DNA of 64,000 nucleotides from Eutreptiella sp. 'Long Island Sound 2002' (Eukaryota > Euglenozoa > Euglenophyceae > Eutreptiales > Eutreptiaceae), in NCBI GenBank assembly GCA_964036045.1, contig OZ038381.1, positions 122,143,843 through 122,207,842 of the forward strand, in the 5' to 3' direction. How positions within the stretch are numbered: the stretch's first letter is position 1; every line of letters starts with the position of its first letter. Below are positions 30,367-41,773 of this stretch, in pieces. The position numbers were made by a program, and so were the translations under genes. The notes below the pieces were generated by a model. The model did not search any database. It was not told the origin of the DNA and saw only the letters and a program-made list of their open reading frames with translations.

Positions 30367-31212
30367 GACTATGATATGACCCCGAGATGCACCCAACAAT
30401 CGGAGTACCTGAAGGAGTTTGGGGATATCTACGACCGCCTGGAGAAACACCTTGAACCCCTCCTGGTCACCAAAGAGCAGTGGAAGAGGGACAAGAGCTA
30501 CCTCTGGCACGAGGACCGCATCGTGGTACCCAGTGACAGAGTCCCAGTGCTGCTGAAGTGGACCCATGAGTCCAGCGGTCATGTGGCTGCTGACCGTACC
30601 CTGAGGATATTCAAGCAGTGGTTCCACACTACGTGGACTGACGACCAACTGCGGAAAGCCCTCCAGCCTATCGTGGACAAGTGCCCGTGTAGGTCCTGCA
30701 AACCAGGGGATATCAGGGACAGAGGTCTCTACTCCACCCTGCCCATCCCTCACTGTGCTAACAGTGTTCTATACGTGGACTACACGGAGATGCCGAAATT
30801 CGGGGGCTATGACTTCGCCCTCGTGGTAACCTGTGGGTTGACCAGGTTTACCAGGGTGTTCCCATGTACCAAGCACATTACCGGAGAGGAGACTATCAAG
30901 ATACTCCTGGAAGAGTGGTTTTGTGTCTATGGGGCGCCCAAGGAGATCAACTCCGATGAGGACGTATGAGTGCGCTCAGATACCAGCTGGTACAAGAGGG
31001 TCCTGAGATCCCTCAATGTCCAGGTGTCTACGGGGATCCCCTACTCTCACACGAGCAACCCCCTATGTGAGCGACAGATCCTTGTCCTCAAGGAGAATGT
31101 AAGGATATGGTGCAAAACTGAGCGCACCAGAGACTGGGTGGGACTACTTCCCGTCATATCCTTGATGATGAACTCCGAAGAGAGTTCGGCCACTGGCTAC
31201 TCGCCCCATTAG
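30367..31212 (+). pseudogene. pol of B: integrase (two in-frame stops)
   Basis: The region encodes the zinc-binding N-terminus HESSGHVAADRTLRIFKQWF...CPCRSC, then the core with YVDYTEMPKFGGYDFAL (first Asp), INSDEDV (second Asp) and NPLCERQILVLKENVRIW (Glu), so the DDE triad is complete. A TGA at 30967-30969 replaces the Arg codon of A between the second Asp and the Glu, and a TAG at 31210-31212 follows. Integrase would insert the cDNA with 5-bp staggered cuts, matching the 5-bp duplications seen for A and B. Relative to RNase H the frame is shifted by a one-base loss near 30390. Confidence 0.88.
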
Positions 31213-31950
31213 CTATTCCTAGGGCGCCCGGCGTGGTTCCTACATGCCCCCTATCCAGAAGAAACCTATTCTTCCGTGGGTGAGTGGGTCCAAGAGCAAC
31301 AAGCGAAGGTGGACAAGGCCAAGGCTAAGCTCCAGAGAGCGAGGGAGCGTCAGCGGAACAAGAAGAACAAGCACCGGGTGCCTGCCACCTACTAAGAGGG
31401 GGACTGGGTGCTGGTGCTCCACAGCCGACTACCCGCCTGGCCACGCTCTACCAACGATGACCCCTACTACGGGCCCTACAAGATTCTATCTGTGGATGGA
31501 CACCGTATAACCGTGCGATGTTCTCCCCGTCTAGGGGGGACCCTGGTATACGCCGCTCAGCACCTGAAGCGCTGCAACGATCCTGAAGACCTCTGTGGGG
31601 AGGAGTGGGAGCTGAACGACGAGGAAATCGCCGCCCTAGACCTACAAGGGGCTGCCAGCCCTATGGAAGTTGAAGGGGAACTCCCCGACATGAACGCCGA
31701 GGAGATGGCTCAGGAGGGCTTCTGCCTGGTGAGGTCTGTCCTACGCCACCGCTATCGCCAGGGTTGGCGCTTCCTCACCCACTGGGAAGTGTTTGGAGTC
31801 GAAGAGGCCACCTGGGAGCCCTTCTCTGCGTTTGTCCTACCTGAGGGACACCCAAACCCAGTTCTGGTAGACTACGTGTCCCAGAACAACCTTGATGAGT
31901 TGCTGAGGCTCGCTGAGACGCCTGTACCCAAGACTAGGGCTAGGGACTGA
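31213..31950 (+). pseudogene. pol of B: integrase C-terminus and chromodomain
   Basis: In the same frame as integrase, after a TAA at about 31393, an open frame (31408-31950) holds an SH3-like segment (GPYKILSVDGHRITV) and then the chromodomain FCLVRSVLRHRYRQGWRFL, HWEVFGVEEATWEPFSAFVLP, with the Trp of the aromatic cage present. It ends ...KTRARD-TGA. The chromodomain groups the family with Ty3 chromoviruses. Confidence 0.85.
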
Positions 31951-34110
31951 ACCTTACCCCTAAGTGTGCTACATATGTCTGTGTGTGTCTCACTTCTCTC
32001 CTGGGCGTGGCTCCCGAATCAACGGGCTTCGCTGATGTCGGACCGAAGGTCCTGATCAGTTACTAGTACCACTTCTATGGCGCCACATTTCTGTGCTGGC
32101 GCCTATCCTTTGGGTAAGATGGCAAAAGCCCTACCTACTAGAGGGGAGGGGTGGCCACGTGTGCTAAGGGCATACAAAACGCCAATTTTAGCTAAAGGCC
32201 AAAAGCTAACGCACTCCCCTGCTCAGGTGGAAAAGCACGCGGGACAGGAGACACCACTACACTATACACCCTACAGTGGCACCATCCTGGTGGGCGAGCA
32301 CTTCCGCAACTGGCTCAAGCCCCCACTCAGGACTACCACTCCTACACACACGCTCTACGGGGTGGCGTTGAAGATGAAGACAAGAGCCCTAGCGGCTCAC
32401 CTGTGAGATTGCAAGAAAACACAGAGCTACTAAGCTTCTGTGGCCTAACAGGGACGCCACAACGCGTTTCCCTGCTACGGCTTGGACGGAAGGGGTGCTC
32501 TTGTTGCGTGCACAGCGTGAATGTTGATGTCGGGCTACGCTTGCCACTCCTGGCTGAGTCATAGCTTGTTGTTTGTGTGATCAGCGCCGTATATTTTAGC
32601 ACGGCTACAGGGACTGCACCGGTTCACCCTGACCTTCCCACCTGAAGAGCAAAGGCGGATGGAGGAACATTTGCGGCGGAGGAACCAAGACCATCTCCAC
32701 GTATTATACGCTTCTCAGAGGGCCCTATAATACGCTGTCCACAAACACCCCTATCAAGCAAGCAAGCTTAAGGAACTCCACCCGTTCTCTTATAGAACGT
32801 GGGGTGGAGCCCCTGGGTAACCTAAACAAGGTTTACCGTGCGTATTTCGCGTGGACTACCCTTTAATGCGTGTGTGAATGCAGGAGCATGCACGAGTGGA
32901 CGGTCAACGTGTGGCAATCACTGTTTTTATTCCTAATCTTACCAACAATCACGAACTCCACCTGGGGGTGGCCCCACCTGGGCTTACCTACCTTACTCAC
33001 CGCAGGAGAGTGGAGCAAGGTGAAGGAAAAACGAGACACAGGCGATAGACGATGCTATGCATATGTGTGTATGTCTAATCACCCTGCACTTACCTCTAAT
33101 CATCTGCAATCTTTCTAATCTATCCCTCTATCGTTTGTTAGCGCTGCTACAAGGCACGTTCACGGGGACACGAGACGAGCAATGTTCATGCTGCATGCGA
33201 GACGAGCACACCTGTGGTTTATACCTGATTCATTGAAGTGCTTCTGTTGATTTTTGAAATGTTGAATCTTTAATTCTTACTGTCAATGTGGGAGTAATCT
33301 TTATGGTTGTCCATTTATGTGTGTTTCGTCATTTTCGTCATTCTGCGTAACATACATTTATAATCTTATTAAATCTTTTTTTTGCGGCGCTTCGCTAGGA
33401 GCCGCTCCTGCGTGCCGCCTTTTTCTGCATAACAATTTCTTGATTTAAAAAATCAAGAGATAACTACAAATTTTAGAGAAATGTGCATCTGATGCACGAT
33501 TGGATTCTGTCCAGGTGTGTGTCTTCAGAAAGGTTCTAGGCCATCATTTGACAGATTTAGGTGTTGTCGCTTCGCGTTTGCGTGGATTCGTCCCTCATCC
33601 TCCCATTCCTCTGCTGTACAGACCTCCTCGCAAAGCCTCGTTGAGTAGGACGCTGTTCAGGCCGGAAAGCAGCAGCAGGAGACTGAACCAGAATCAACAC
33701 CCTTCCAAGGGGCAGTTCTAATTATATCAGCGCACCCTCGCCCCAGTACCAGGACAGGTGTCTCCAGCAGGTTCAATGAGACTTGGGTCGAGCGTCCGAT
33801 GAGAGTCTGGCGTTGGGTTGTGTTACGCTGCAGCTTGGAGGGAGGGATGCAAATGCATATGGTCTTGGCATGCCCTCTTCTAACCCCACCAAGCCACAGG
33901 AACCCCGGCAGCGCCAAGAGCACTGAGTTTTCTGTTGCAGATTGTCATCAACAATGCAGCAAGAGTCGCTGGCCATGGTAAAGCGCTCTTTTCCAGTGTT
34001 AGGGAAGCTATAGGTACTTTAAAGTAGGTGTGGAAACCAAGGAAAACCCAAGAGAAAAATCCCTTTTTCCTGAACATGCGACAGTGGTGGCCACCACGGC
34101 ACAAGAAGGG
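31951..34110 (+). other. Non-coding tail of element B
   Basis: No frame is conserved with the tail of A. It lacks the 1.33-kb insertion present in A. It contains the covarying hairpin at 33438-33458 and ends with a purine-rich tract acaagaaggg before the 3' LTR. Confidence 0.65.
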
Positions 34111-34900
34111 AGTAAGAAAAAGTGCTTTTCCAATGCTTTAGGGTATACTTTAGTTGTATTAGAGATGCTCTAAGCACTCAGGCATTTTTATCTTAGTATT
34201 GGCCCAACCAGGATTGGGTGATAACACATTTTGACCTATGGAACCAAACACTAAATCAGGATGTTGTGTGGACCCCTTTATCCCCAAGCTATAGGCACTG
34301 AAACATTTTTTCCTGGGTAGCTGAGGCACTGATATACTGAAGGCAGAGCCTATGAATTTATCTATGTTTTCTCATGAATTCTTAGCTATCCTATTGGTAT
34401 GCACCCTAGGGGCTGGGCCACCTCTTTTTGAGAGGTCCTGGGTTGAATACCCAGTCAGCGTAGCTAAGTAGGATTATCCCATGTGACATGGCAGTGACCT
34501 CAGCGCCACAAGCCATGCCACCTCAGCACCTATGGGACCCAAAAACAAAGAGTGCACATCTCAAGATGGCACTATGGATGAGAGTGAGCCCTTGGGGCAG
34601 TTTTCCAATCAGTTTTTCTCAAGCATGTGAAATATTTCATCCTGAGTTGCAAGGTATGCTAATTGCTGTGGTCTATTGTTGATGGTTGTCTTTATCTAAC
34701 TCTTTGTGACTGCAACCCTTCATGCTTTGATCCTAATCTTCTTCTACTTGCCTATCTCTGGCTTTGGTTATCCTGGATTGGTTGTATTTCAACAATAAAA
34801 CATTTTCTCATCAAAAACAAGCAGCAGGAACCCTACACCAGCAGCAAGCAGCAGGAGAGGCACAACAAACACACAGTGTTGAAGTCATACAAAACTTTCT
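34111..34900 (+). repeat. 3' LTR of element B
   Basis: Starts agtaag and ends aaaactttct directly at the target duplicate AAAGG. It contains AATAAA at about 34794 and a tRNA-like block at 34382-34467. Confidence 0.9.
34382..34467 (+). other. tRNA-like cloverleaf within 3' LTR of B
   Basis: The acceptor stem is intact (TTAGCTA/TAGCTAA). The anticodon-like arm CCTC-TTTTTGA-GAGG keeps its 7-nt loop, and the T-arm is CTGGG-TTGAATA-CCCAG (perfect stem). The D-like arm has one change (CCTAT). Confidence 0.5.
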
Positions 34901-35709
34901 AAAGGCATGGGATGGTAACCATGTTTTGAGTCAATCAGTATGAAGAGCCGTCGCCTATGTCGCCTCTGCAACACATTCTCGATGGGGGCCAGGGTGTAGG
35001 AGTTGACTCCGTTTGCTGGTTGAGCCCTCAGTTTTCGACGACCAGCCGCCATTCCCCGGCCCCATTCGTTTAAAAAACAAACGCACGGGAGGTCCACTCG
35101 CTGGTGCATGGTTGCAACCAGCAATGCTTCATGAATTCATTCACCTTGGCCTTCAGGGCTTCAAGGTGATCTCCCTCAAAGCAAACTCACGTTGCCCGAA
35201 GACCTTGTGTGGCTGTTGGAGGCGAAAATTTGCTTCTGCAGACGCGCCACGGGTCAGAGGATCTTTGGCGGACTTTCGACTCAAGAAATTCTTCGCATAA
35301 TGTCCCTTTATTTTTTCCCTCAGCGCTTGGACAGGAGGGTCAGCGCCAGCGAAAGCTTTGGCCTTAGTCGGCACTTGCAGCATGGACCTGACATGGGTAT
35401 CCTGGGACAGGTGGACTTGTTGATGTTCCGGTTCTAAGAGGTGCAGGTCCCTAGAGGCTCCGGGGGGGTGATGGATCCCGCACTTCGTCCTGTAGATATC
35501 TTCATGCGTGGGGGTTTCACTCTGGGCGGCTCAGCCTCGTTGGCCCAATGGTCAAGCACTCTACAGAGAAATGCATTGCCATCAAAGGCGCCCGAGGCAA
35601 TGGAGTCATCCTTCCACCACTTTGTCTCATCCCTGCTCCATTGGCAGACCTGATGTCGGGCACAGAGGGATGGCTGTAGATCTGTATACCACCGTATACC
35701 TGGTGCCAT
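34901..35709 (-). pseudogene. Ty3/gypsy pol N-terminal fragment (element H, 5' piece)
   Basis: On the minus strand, 35709-35434 encodes WWKDDSIASGAFDGNAFLC then RVLDHWANEAEPPR, matching the pre-RT linker of element C (HWWDDKMLVTGKYEEDEFVARVMDH). Next comes LREKIKGHYAKNFLSRKSAK and QQPHKVFGQREFALRE (35383-35153), equivalent to the N-terminal fingers of RT (RLFSGVADKN..., KIYRHREYQL in C). Finally NSYTLAPIENVLQ and FILIDSKHGYHPMP (up to 34906) give RT motif A with its Asp. Frames shift several times. Coding stops at element B and resumes at 20119. Confidence 0.85.
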
Positions 35710-35935
35710 GATGGTAACTCTATACCACCTGTATACTCTGTATACAGTGTAGACTGTATACTGTATAAGGCTTCCTGACTGTAAACTTATGGTAGATGGA
35801 GAGTCTATAACTGTAGACCTGTAGAGCTGTATACCTGTATACCTGTGTATACTAGCTGTATACTATAGGTATACGGATCTGTGGACCGCGCCTGTATACA
35901 TTGCGCTGTAAACCTGTAGACCTGTAGACCATAAA
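35660..35935. repeat. GTATAC-rich low-complexity tract
   Basis: The palindromic words GTATAC and CTGTAGAC or CTGTATACC recur many times without a strict period. A shorter similar tract is at 55238-55312. Confidence 0.75.
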
Positions 35936-36464
35936 TCGAACTCCCGTATCTAAAATGCATTGCCAGCACCCATGCATTGACATATATGTTTATTGATGGA
36001 TTGATGCAAGGAATGATGAATATATCACATTTTTATGTCATGCAATATGTGTTCATATGAGGTTATACTGTCCAACGTAAATTTTCATGGAGGAAACAAT
36101 ATTTTTTTCGGGAGGGGTGGTATGAACCCCTATACACCTACCCTCATTCCGTAGCACATGGAGTCATATAGTGCACCTTGACCGCATCCATGCATGCATA
36201 CTGGTGTTGTCCCCCCCCCCCGAATTCTGCTTGTGGCTCGTGCCTGGGAGGCGGCATCAGGCAGGCACCGTCTGGATAGTAGCTGCACCTTAAAATGCAG
36301 TAGGTATGCTTGGACTAGGTAACTTTGGTAATCAAATTTTCTGTTAAAACTTAGGATGTCACACTGCAAACCGCCAGGATTCCGAACTGGAGGACCAAGA
36401 AAAGGCCACCCAGACCAGAGTTGATTCGCATTGCATTGTATTTTGCTGCGTCTGTGTGTGTATG
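35936..36464. other. Stretch without a recognisable gene, left flank of element C
   Basis: AT-rich sequence with a poly-C run at about 36211-36222 and a TG-rich end (tctgtgtgtgtatg) where element C inserted. No frame of interest. Confidence 0.5.
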
Positions 36465-38826
36465 TAAAAAAGGTCCCTACCAGGACCGGCCCCCGCTGTA
36501 CCCCTTCCGCCTGTCACCCCTGCTGACTTGCTCCGGATCAACGATTGCATTTGTCAAAATCCTCAAAATCAAGGGTCCAAATCCAAAAATATAGAACATA
36601 AAATCCTCCTTCAACCCTGAACAGCAACCAGATCCCACAAATACAGCAATAGCCCAATTCACAATCCAATACGGGCTGCGGGCTTCCGTTCAGCACATCG
36701 ATGGTCTCACGATGGCGGGCATGTACAAGAATTGCACCAAGGAAGAAAGCCCTGAAATTGGCATATGAACACAATTGGTGCAAAGTTGGGGAAAGAGGTA
36801 AACATACACATTCACAGCCATAAACCCCTCATTCCCTGGACTCAAGACCTTCCCTTGACTCACCAACATATTGCCCTGAACATGGTCAATTGCGATGGCT
36901 GAATGCCATGTGTCAAAAGTCTCTACATAAACCCCAAAAATGTGTTCACTCCCAAGCCTCTAAATCCTAGCCCAACAGGGGGGGTGGCTTGTCATGGCCT
37001 AGAGTGGCACTCGGGACCATGCCCTACCCTGAAATATCCTTGGTTGGACTTGGAGTCGAATGGGCTTGGAGAACTGCCCCATGAAGATGACCTCACAACA
37101 TGGCAAAATCAGGCAAATCACATCATACTGCCCAAAATTCAATTATATACCCAAAAATGCATACGGCAAATATTCAAATGCTCCAAGCATGTGTCAAACC
37201 GGAAAGTAGTATACATGGGTGATATAGACCGAAGGTCTATGCCCAAGAATATCCCATCATTGGCCCCGAAATCCCTCCGGTTATGTTCATGGCATGCTTC
37301 ACAAGTCAGCTCAAGAGTTTGAGACCTAATTTTGTGAGGCCTCGTGTGCCAAGCCAAAGTGACCACGTGATATGGCATATGGTGAGGTGCAACACCGAAG
37401 CATATGCCAACATATAAGCAACATACCATAGTTCACACATCCCTAGGCACTTTACTGTTAGCCGACCAGTTGAGCACAAAAACCACAAAAATGAGCATAA
37501 AATGAGGTCAAAAACATGAAAATATGTCCAAATACAAAGTTGTCATGATAGTATATCTCTATGCTCACCCATGATATCCGCTCATGGTTCAATACACAAA
37601 TGATTGGAACCATTTGCGAACAATTCTCCCACTTGGATCCCCAATCGGGCGCATGGAGATACCTTCGCCACCCATATCTACATGCCCCATGAAAATGGGA
37701 GTGCGCTCATGGATCTCTTTGCCAAACATACCATGAGCAATACATACGCGGTAGACTTAGTCTAGCGCTTTGAATTCCACAATTGGGACATGGGCAAAGC
37801 CCTTGTCACGTGTGGCTCCCCATCTCTTCGGCACGAAGATATATAACATGGGCGTGACCATATCGAAGCACATACCATGCATATAACACATACCCTCAAA
37901 TAGTGGCTCCCACCATGGTATGCCATGCCCCTCCATGGTCATAACTTCACGTTAAAAATACGTGGGAAACCAAGGAAAGTATCTATGCAACCCCAACACT
38001 CATTCGGTACACTGGAAAGTCGCAATAAAATATTCCGTTGCACGGTCCAAGAGTCATATATCACTTTCTACCCTCTTGACCCCTATCCCTTGCTATAACT
38101 GGCATGTGTACACAACAAAGGCGTTTGATGCTTTCTAAATTAACTTGAGACTAAGGCGCTTGCAACCCACCCTTCCTTATTCTCTTTCCTCACACTCGCG
38201 CGTAGATATGGTCCTTCAAAGTCGTCCCACGATTCACTTTTGTTTCCCCTATATCTCCAAGTCAAATGGGTGGCAAGTATAAGGGAAACCTGATTCGGGC
38301 ATAGGGAAAAGAGTATGACCACTCGAAGAAGACCAAATCACGTGCGGCGATGTCGAAGTCGAAAATCAGATTTCGACAACGCGAAAAATTCAGATTAAAA
38401 TTTCGAGTGCATATTTAGAAAATTGCGGAGGCAACGAACCCTTTACTGATGAAATCTGACCCTTCATCGGGGTTTCCGCCAAAATATCTGGAAAAAACAG
38501 TTAACCAATCGGTTAACGCAAAATCGCGAGCCAACTGACAGTCGCCGATACATTGACCATCAGAACGAAAGGCTGAAAAATTACGGAAACATTTTGATAA
38601 TAAAACCCTGTTGATTCCTGATATTCTGATATAAAAATCTCCGCTGGCGGCGCCTCGGTACTGAATGTGGCCGCTCATAGCCGGAATGGCCAAACCTATC
38701 ACACTATCACATCGGGTTAGGTCAGGTGGATGGGAGAGTATGATATCAGCCAATGGCGGCTTGCCGGCACATAGATACACACCCCAAGTGACCCCAAGAT
38801 GGCCACGGGGGTCCGAACTGGCTTCA
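36465..38826 (-). repeat. 3' LTR of element C
   Basis: Reads TGAAGCC (38826) to ...ggtccctttttta (36465) on the minus strand. It includes the first 28 codons of the gag frame (ATG near 36550), as in the 5' LTR. The inverted repeat gttaacc-aatc-ggttaac occurs near 38500. No separate gene. Confidence 0.92.
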
Positions 38827-39216
38827 GCCCCCTTCTCAGAGCGTTGTTACCGCTCGGAAGTCATTGAAGAGAGGACGGGAGGACCCCAATGGGCTCCAAC
38901 CCCCCTGCATGTCCCAAGGACACATGGAGGCCCCACACACGTCGTAGGCGTCCCCCACGCCTCAAGGGAGGGGTGAGGACACTCATAATCGGTGCCCTAC
39001 GCCATATCCGGTCTCCTCTTGATCTACAACATGGACCAAGGAAATCAAAGATAGAAAAACGTCGTCGGCCGACCTAAATAAGTATACCACAATGAAATAT
39101 ATATGTGGAGATCAAGTGAAGGGGGTAGATGGCCAATCAAGGCCCAAAAATCCCCGGATGAACGCCCTCACCCGTCTCCCAAGCACAGAAACAAACAAAA
39201 TGCCAAAGGGGATCCA
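38827..39216 (-). other. Polypurine tract and short 3' non-coding region of C
   Basis: On the minus strand AGAAGGGGGC lies directly before the LTR start TGAAGCC; D has AGAAGGGGGG at the same place. The remaining 380 bp after the pol stop show no frame shared with D. Confidence 0.75.
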
Positions 39217-39904
39217 TCACGGTGCTACAGCAGCAACCAAATGGACCAACACGTCCTTGACATCCAAAGAAATATTCTTTTTCTTCAGGTAGTCCATCCA
39301 GACCGTGGTGTACCTCGGCACAAAACTGCTCGGAGGTTCCCACGAATCTCTGGAGGCGGCGAATCCCTTCCATCGGACTTTATAAAGCCTCCCCCCAGGC
39401 GTCCCTGGGTCCGGCTTGTCCGCCAGGATCTTCTCGGCGGTGAAGTCGTCGTCCTCACCCTCGTCGTCCGAGTCCACATCGCTGGCCGTGAACTCGAAGG
39501 TGACGGGACGTCCGCTGGGGTCTGGTGCTCGGGGACGAAGCTGGGTATGGTCGCGGTCCAGGATCTTGTTATCCCCCACACGAACCGCGTACACGTCCTG
39601 CCCGACCTTCCGCACGATTACCCCCGGCACATACCAAGATGCCTGCCGATGCCTGGACAGGACATCCTTGTGGTGCCGCTCCAAACACACGGTGTCTTGG
39701 AGAGCATACTTCTGGACCTTTCCCTGCTTGAAGTACTTGGCCCTCTTGTCATGCTCGTCCTGAAGGGGCCTTGCACACCTGGGCCGCCGTGTCGTCCGCC
39801 TCAGCCATCATAGCGCTCGCATCCCGGGCCACTTTGCCATGGTTCAACCACGGGAGAGTGCGTGACACTCGATCCCGTAGGAACAGGATACGATGGAGCG
39901 ACAG
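39217..39904 (-). pseudogene. pol of C: integrase C-terminus and chromodomain
   Basis: The frame follows integrase after a TGA at 39905 (D has Gly) and a one-base insertion near 39770 relative to D. It encodes the SH3-like part WYVPGVIVRKVGQDVYAV, an acidic spacer (DVDSDDEGEDDDF) and the chromodomain FTAEKILADKPDP, GRLYKVRWKGFAASRDSWEP, with the conserved W-K-G-F and S-W-E-P. It ends LVHLVAAVAP-TAG at about 39217. Confidence 0.88.
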
Positions 39905-41773
39905 TCAAGTGGGTCCCGGAAGGTCATGGTACGCTTGGAGCACTCTCCACAGCGAATTGTACCAGTTCCGGCCCGGTTCCTCAATGTGCAGCTGGCGGAA
40001 CTTCTCTAACATCTGCCGCCCGGCCACCTCAGCCCGGCCATTCGACCGGCTGTGGTACGCCACGGTCTTGGCGTGCCGAATGTTCATGTGCTTGCACATC
40101 GTCTTGAACCACGTCCCCACAAATTGACTGCCCCGATCGCTGCAGATGACAGCTGGGACATCAAAAATCGTCAGCCAATGCCTGATCATGGCATTAGCGA
40201 CGGTCTTGGCCTGCAGCCCCACTCCATGCTTGTCCTTCTTGTCCTTCTTCTTGGACTTCTTGCCAGGGACCGCCACGATATACCCACTGTGCCTATCCAC
40301 CGCCAGGATGACACAGTCGTAGGTCTCTCCTTCCACGGTGACCTCAGGCATGGCAAATACATCCATGGCCACGGACCGCATAGGGGCCTCCGGTATAGCC
40401 GTATACACCGGGTTGCCCGCTGTGGAGTGGTTGGGGCTCTTCGTGGCCCGACACACGGCACAGTCGCTGCAGTACCTATCCAGGATGGCGTAGTACCCCG
40501 GAGGGAACTTGAAACGCCACTCCAGGTCCTGCTGCATCTTGTCTCGGCCAGGGTGCATGAGCTGGGCGTTGTACCAATGATCAATGAGCTCCTCCACTCG
40601 GTTCTCGGGCACCAGCAGCTTGTCCTTGAGGAACAACCTGTCGCCATCCTCGGTCAAGCACTCGGGCCATTCGTCGTCCGACGGGGCGCTCACGGCATTC
40701 CAGTACTTGCTCCAGTGCTCGGATGCCGCATAGTCATCGGACCAGTCCTCTGTGAGCACCGACCTGACTAGCTCTACAGGAGCCACCATCCATTGCTCGA
40801 GGGTTTCCTCTCGAAAAGCTTGGACGCGGGCACCCCGGAACTTGGCCGGGTCCGTACGGTTTGCCATCGCCACAAAGCACTTCACCCCCTCTTGTTCCAT
40901 GGCCTTCTCCATCTCGATGATGCGCTTGGCCTCCTCGGTTTCCTCGGCGTCCCCATGGCTGGATATGTCCATCCAAGCCTTGCCCGCGGGGTAGGCCCAT
41001 CGACTGAGGCAATCTGCCACAGTGTTGTCCTTACCCGGGACGTATACGACGCTGAGGTCGAACTTGGCGAACGTCTCATGCCATCGGGCCCTCCGTGCCG
41101 CCGGTCCCGAGGGGGTGTCGACGTGCTCCTTGTGCCAGCTCTGCAAGGACTGATGGTCCGTGCAAACCACCACCGGTTGCAATCCGATGTGGCCAGACCA
41201 CTTCCTGAGCGCACAAACAACGGCGTACGTCTCCTTCTCCCTCGCGGTCCAGGTGCGGCGTTGGCCCTCGGCCAGGATCCGACTCCAAAACGCCACGGGT
41301 ACGTGTGACCCGTCGTCCCGGATCTGCTCGAGGACTGCCCCTGCAGCATAGTCTGAGGCATCCGTCCGTAGCACGAATCCCTTGTCCGGGTCCACCAAGA
41401 ATAGCCCCAACTGCCCCAGGAGTCTCTCCTTCAGGCGGCTGAACGCATCCTCAGCCTCAGGGGTCCAGGCAAGCTTCTTCTTGCTCCCCTTCCGGCCATC
41501 GAACTTGCCCACTTGCAGCATCTTGTGCAACGGCCCCGAGAGTTCTGCATACATCCGGACATAGCCCGAATAGTAATTGCAGAACCCCATGAAGGACCGG
41601 AGTTCGCTGATGGTCTGGGGCTTCTCCCAGGGGTGCAGGGACGCCAGCTTCCCAGGCATGGGACGGCGTTGCCCGTGACCAACCACGTGACCCCCGAACT
41701 CCACTTCCTTCACGAAGAGTGATGCTTTGGTGGGCTTGCACACCATGTTGTGCTTGTCCAACTCGCTGAGCAC
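39905..41773 (-). pseudogene. pol of C: RT thumb, RNase H and integrase (622-codon open frame)
   Basis: The frame opens right after the TGA that breaks RT. Order: VEFGGHVVGHGQRRPMPGKL and LRSFMGFCNYYSGYVRMYAE (RT thumb/connection), VLRTDASDYAAGAVLEQI (RNase H first Asp), ARGKETYAVV-type segment TAREKETYAVVCALRKW, CTDHQSLQSW, LSVVYVPGKDNTVADCLSR, then integrase HWYNAQLMHPGRDKM...CSDCAVC (HHCC zinc site), MDVFAMPEV with CVILAVDRHSGYIVAV, VICSDRGSQFVGTWF and NGRAEVAGRQML. The DDE catalytic residues are all present. This is the best-preserved integrase in the window. It is a pseudogene only because flanking stops sever it from the rest of pol. Confidence 0.92.

Larger units (their letters stand above)
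20125..34900 (+). mobile_element. Element B: 14.8-kb chromodomain Ty3/gypsy retrotransposon, carrying T2
   Basis: LTRs at 20125-20915 and 34111-34900 are flanked by AAAGA (20120-20124) and AAAGG (34901-34905), a 5-bp duplication with one difference. Joining the flanks restores an uninterrupted minus-strand RT sequence (CCT-TTG-GCG-CCA...). B belongs to the same family as A and retains PBS, gag, pol and a tail. T2 interrupts gag (22861-26365); without it B is about 11.3 kb. It has an intact protease-methyltransferase-like ORF and an almost intact RT, but stops elsewhere. Confidence 0.92.

Noticed and set aside
36211-36222. Poly-C run
   Set aside because: Simple homopolymer with no associated signal.
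40052-40771. 239-codon plus-strand ORF, and a similar 242-codon one at 61241-61969 minus
   Set aside because: Both are antisense to the conserved integrase domain of C and D and reflect its codon bias.
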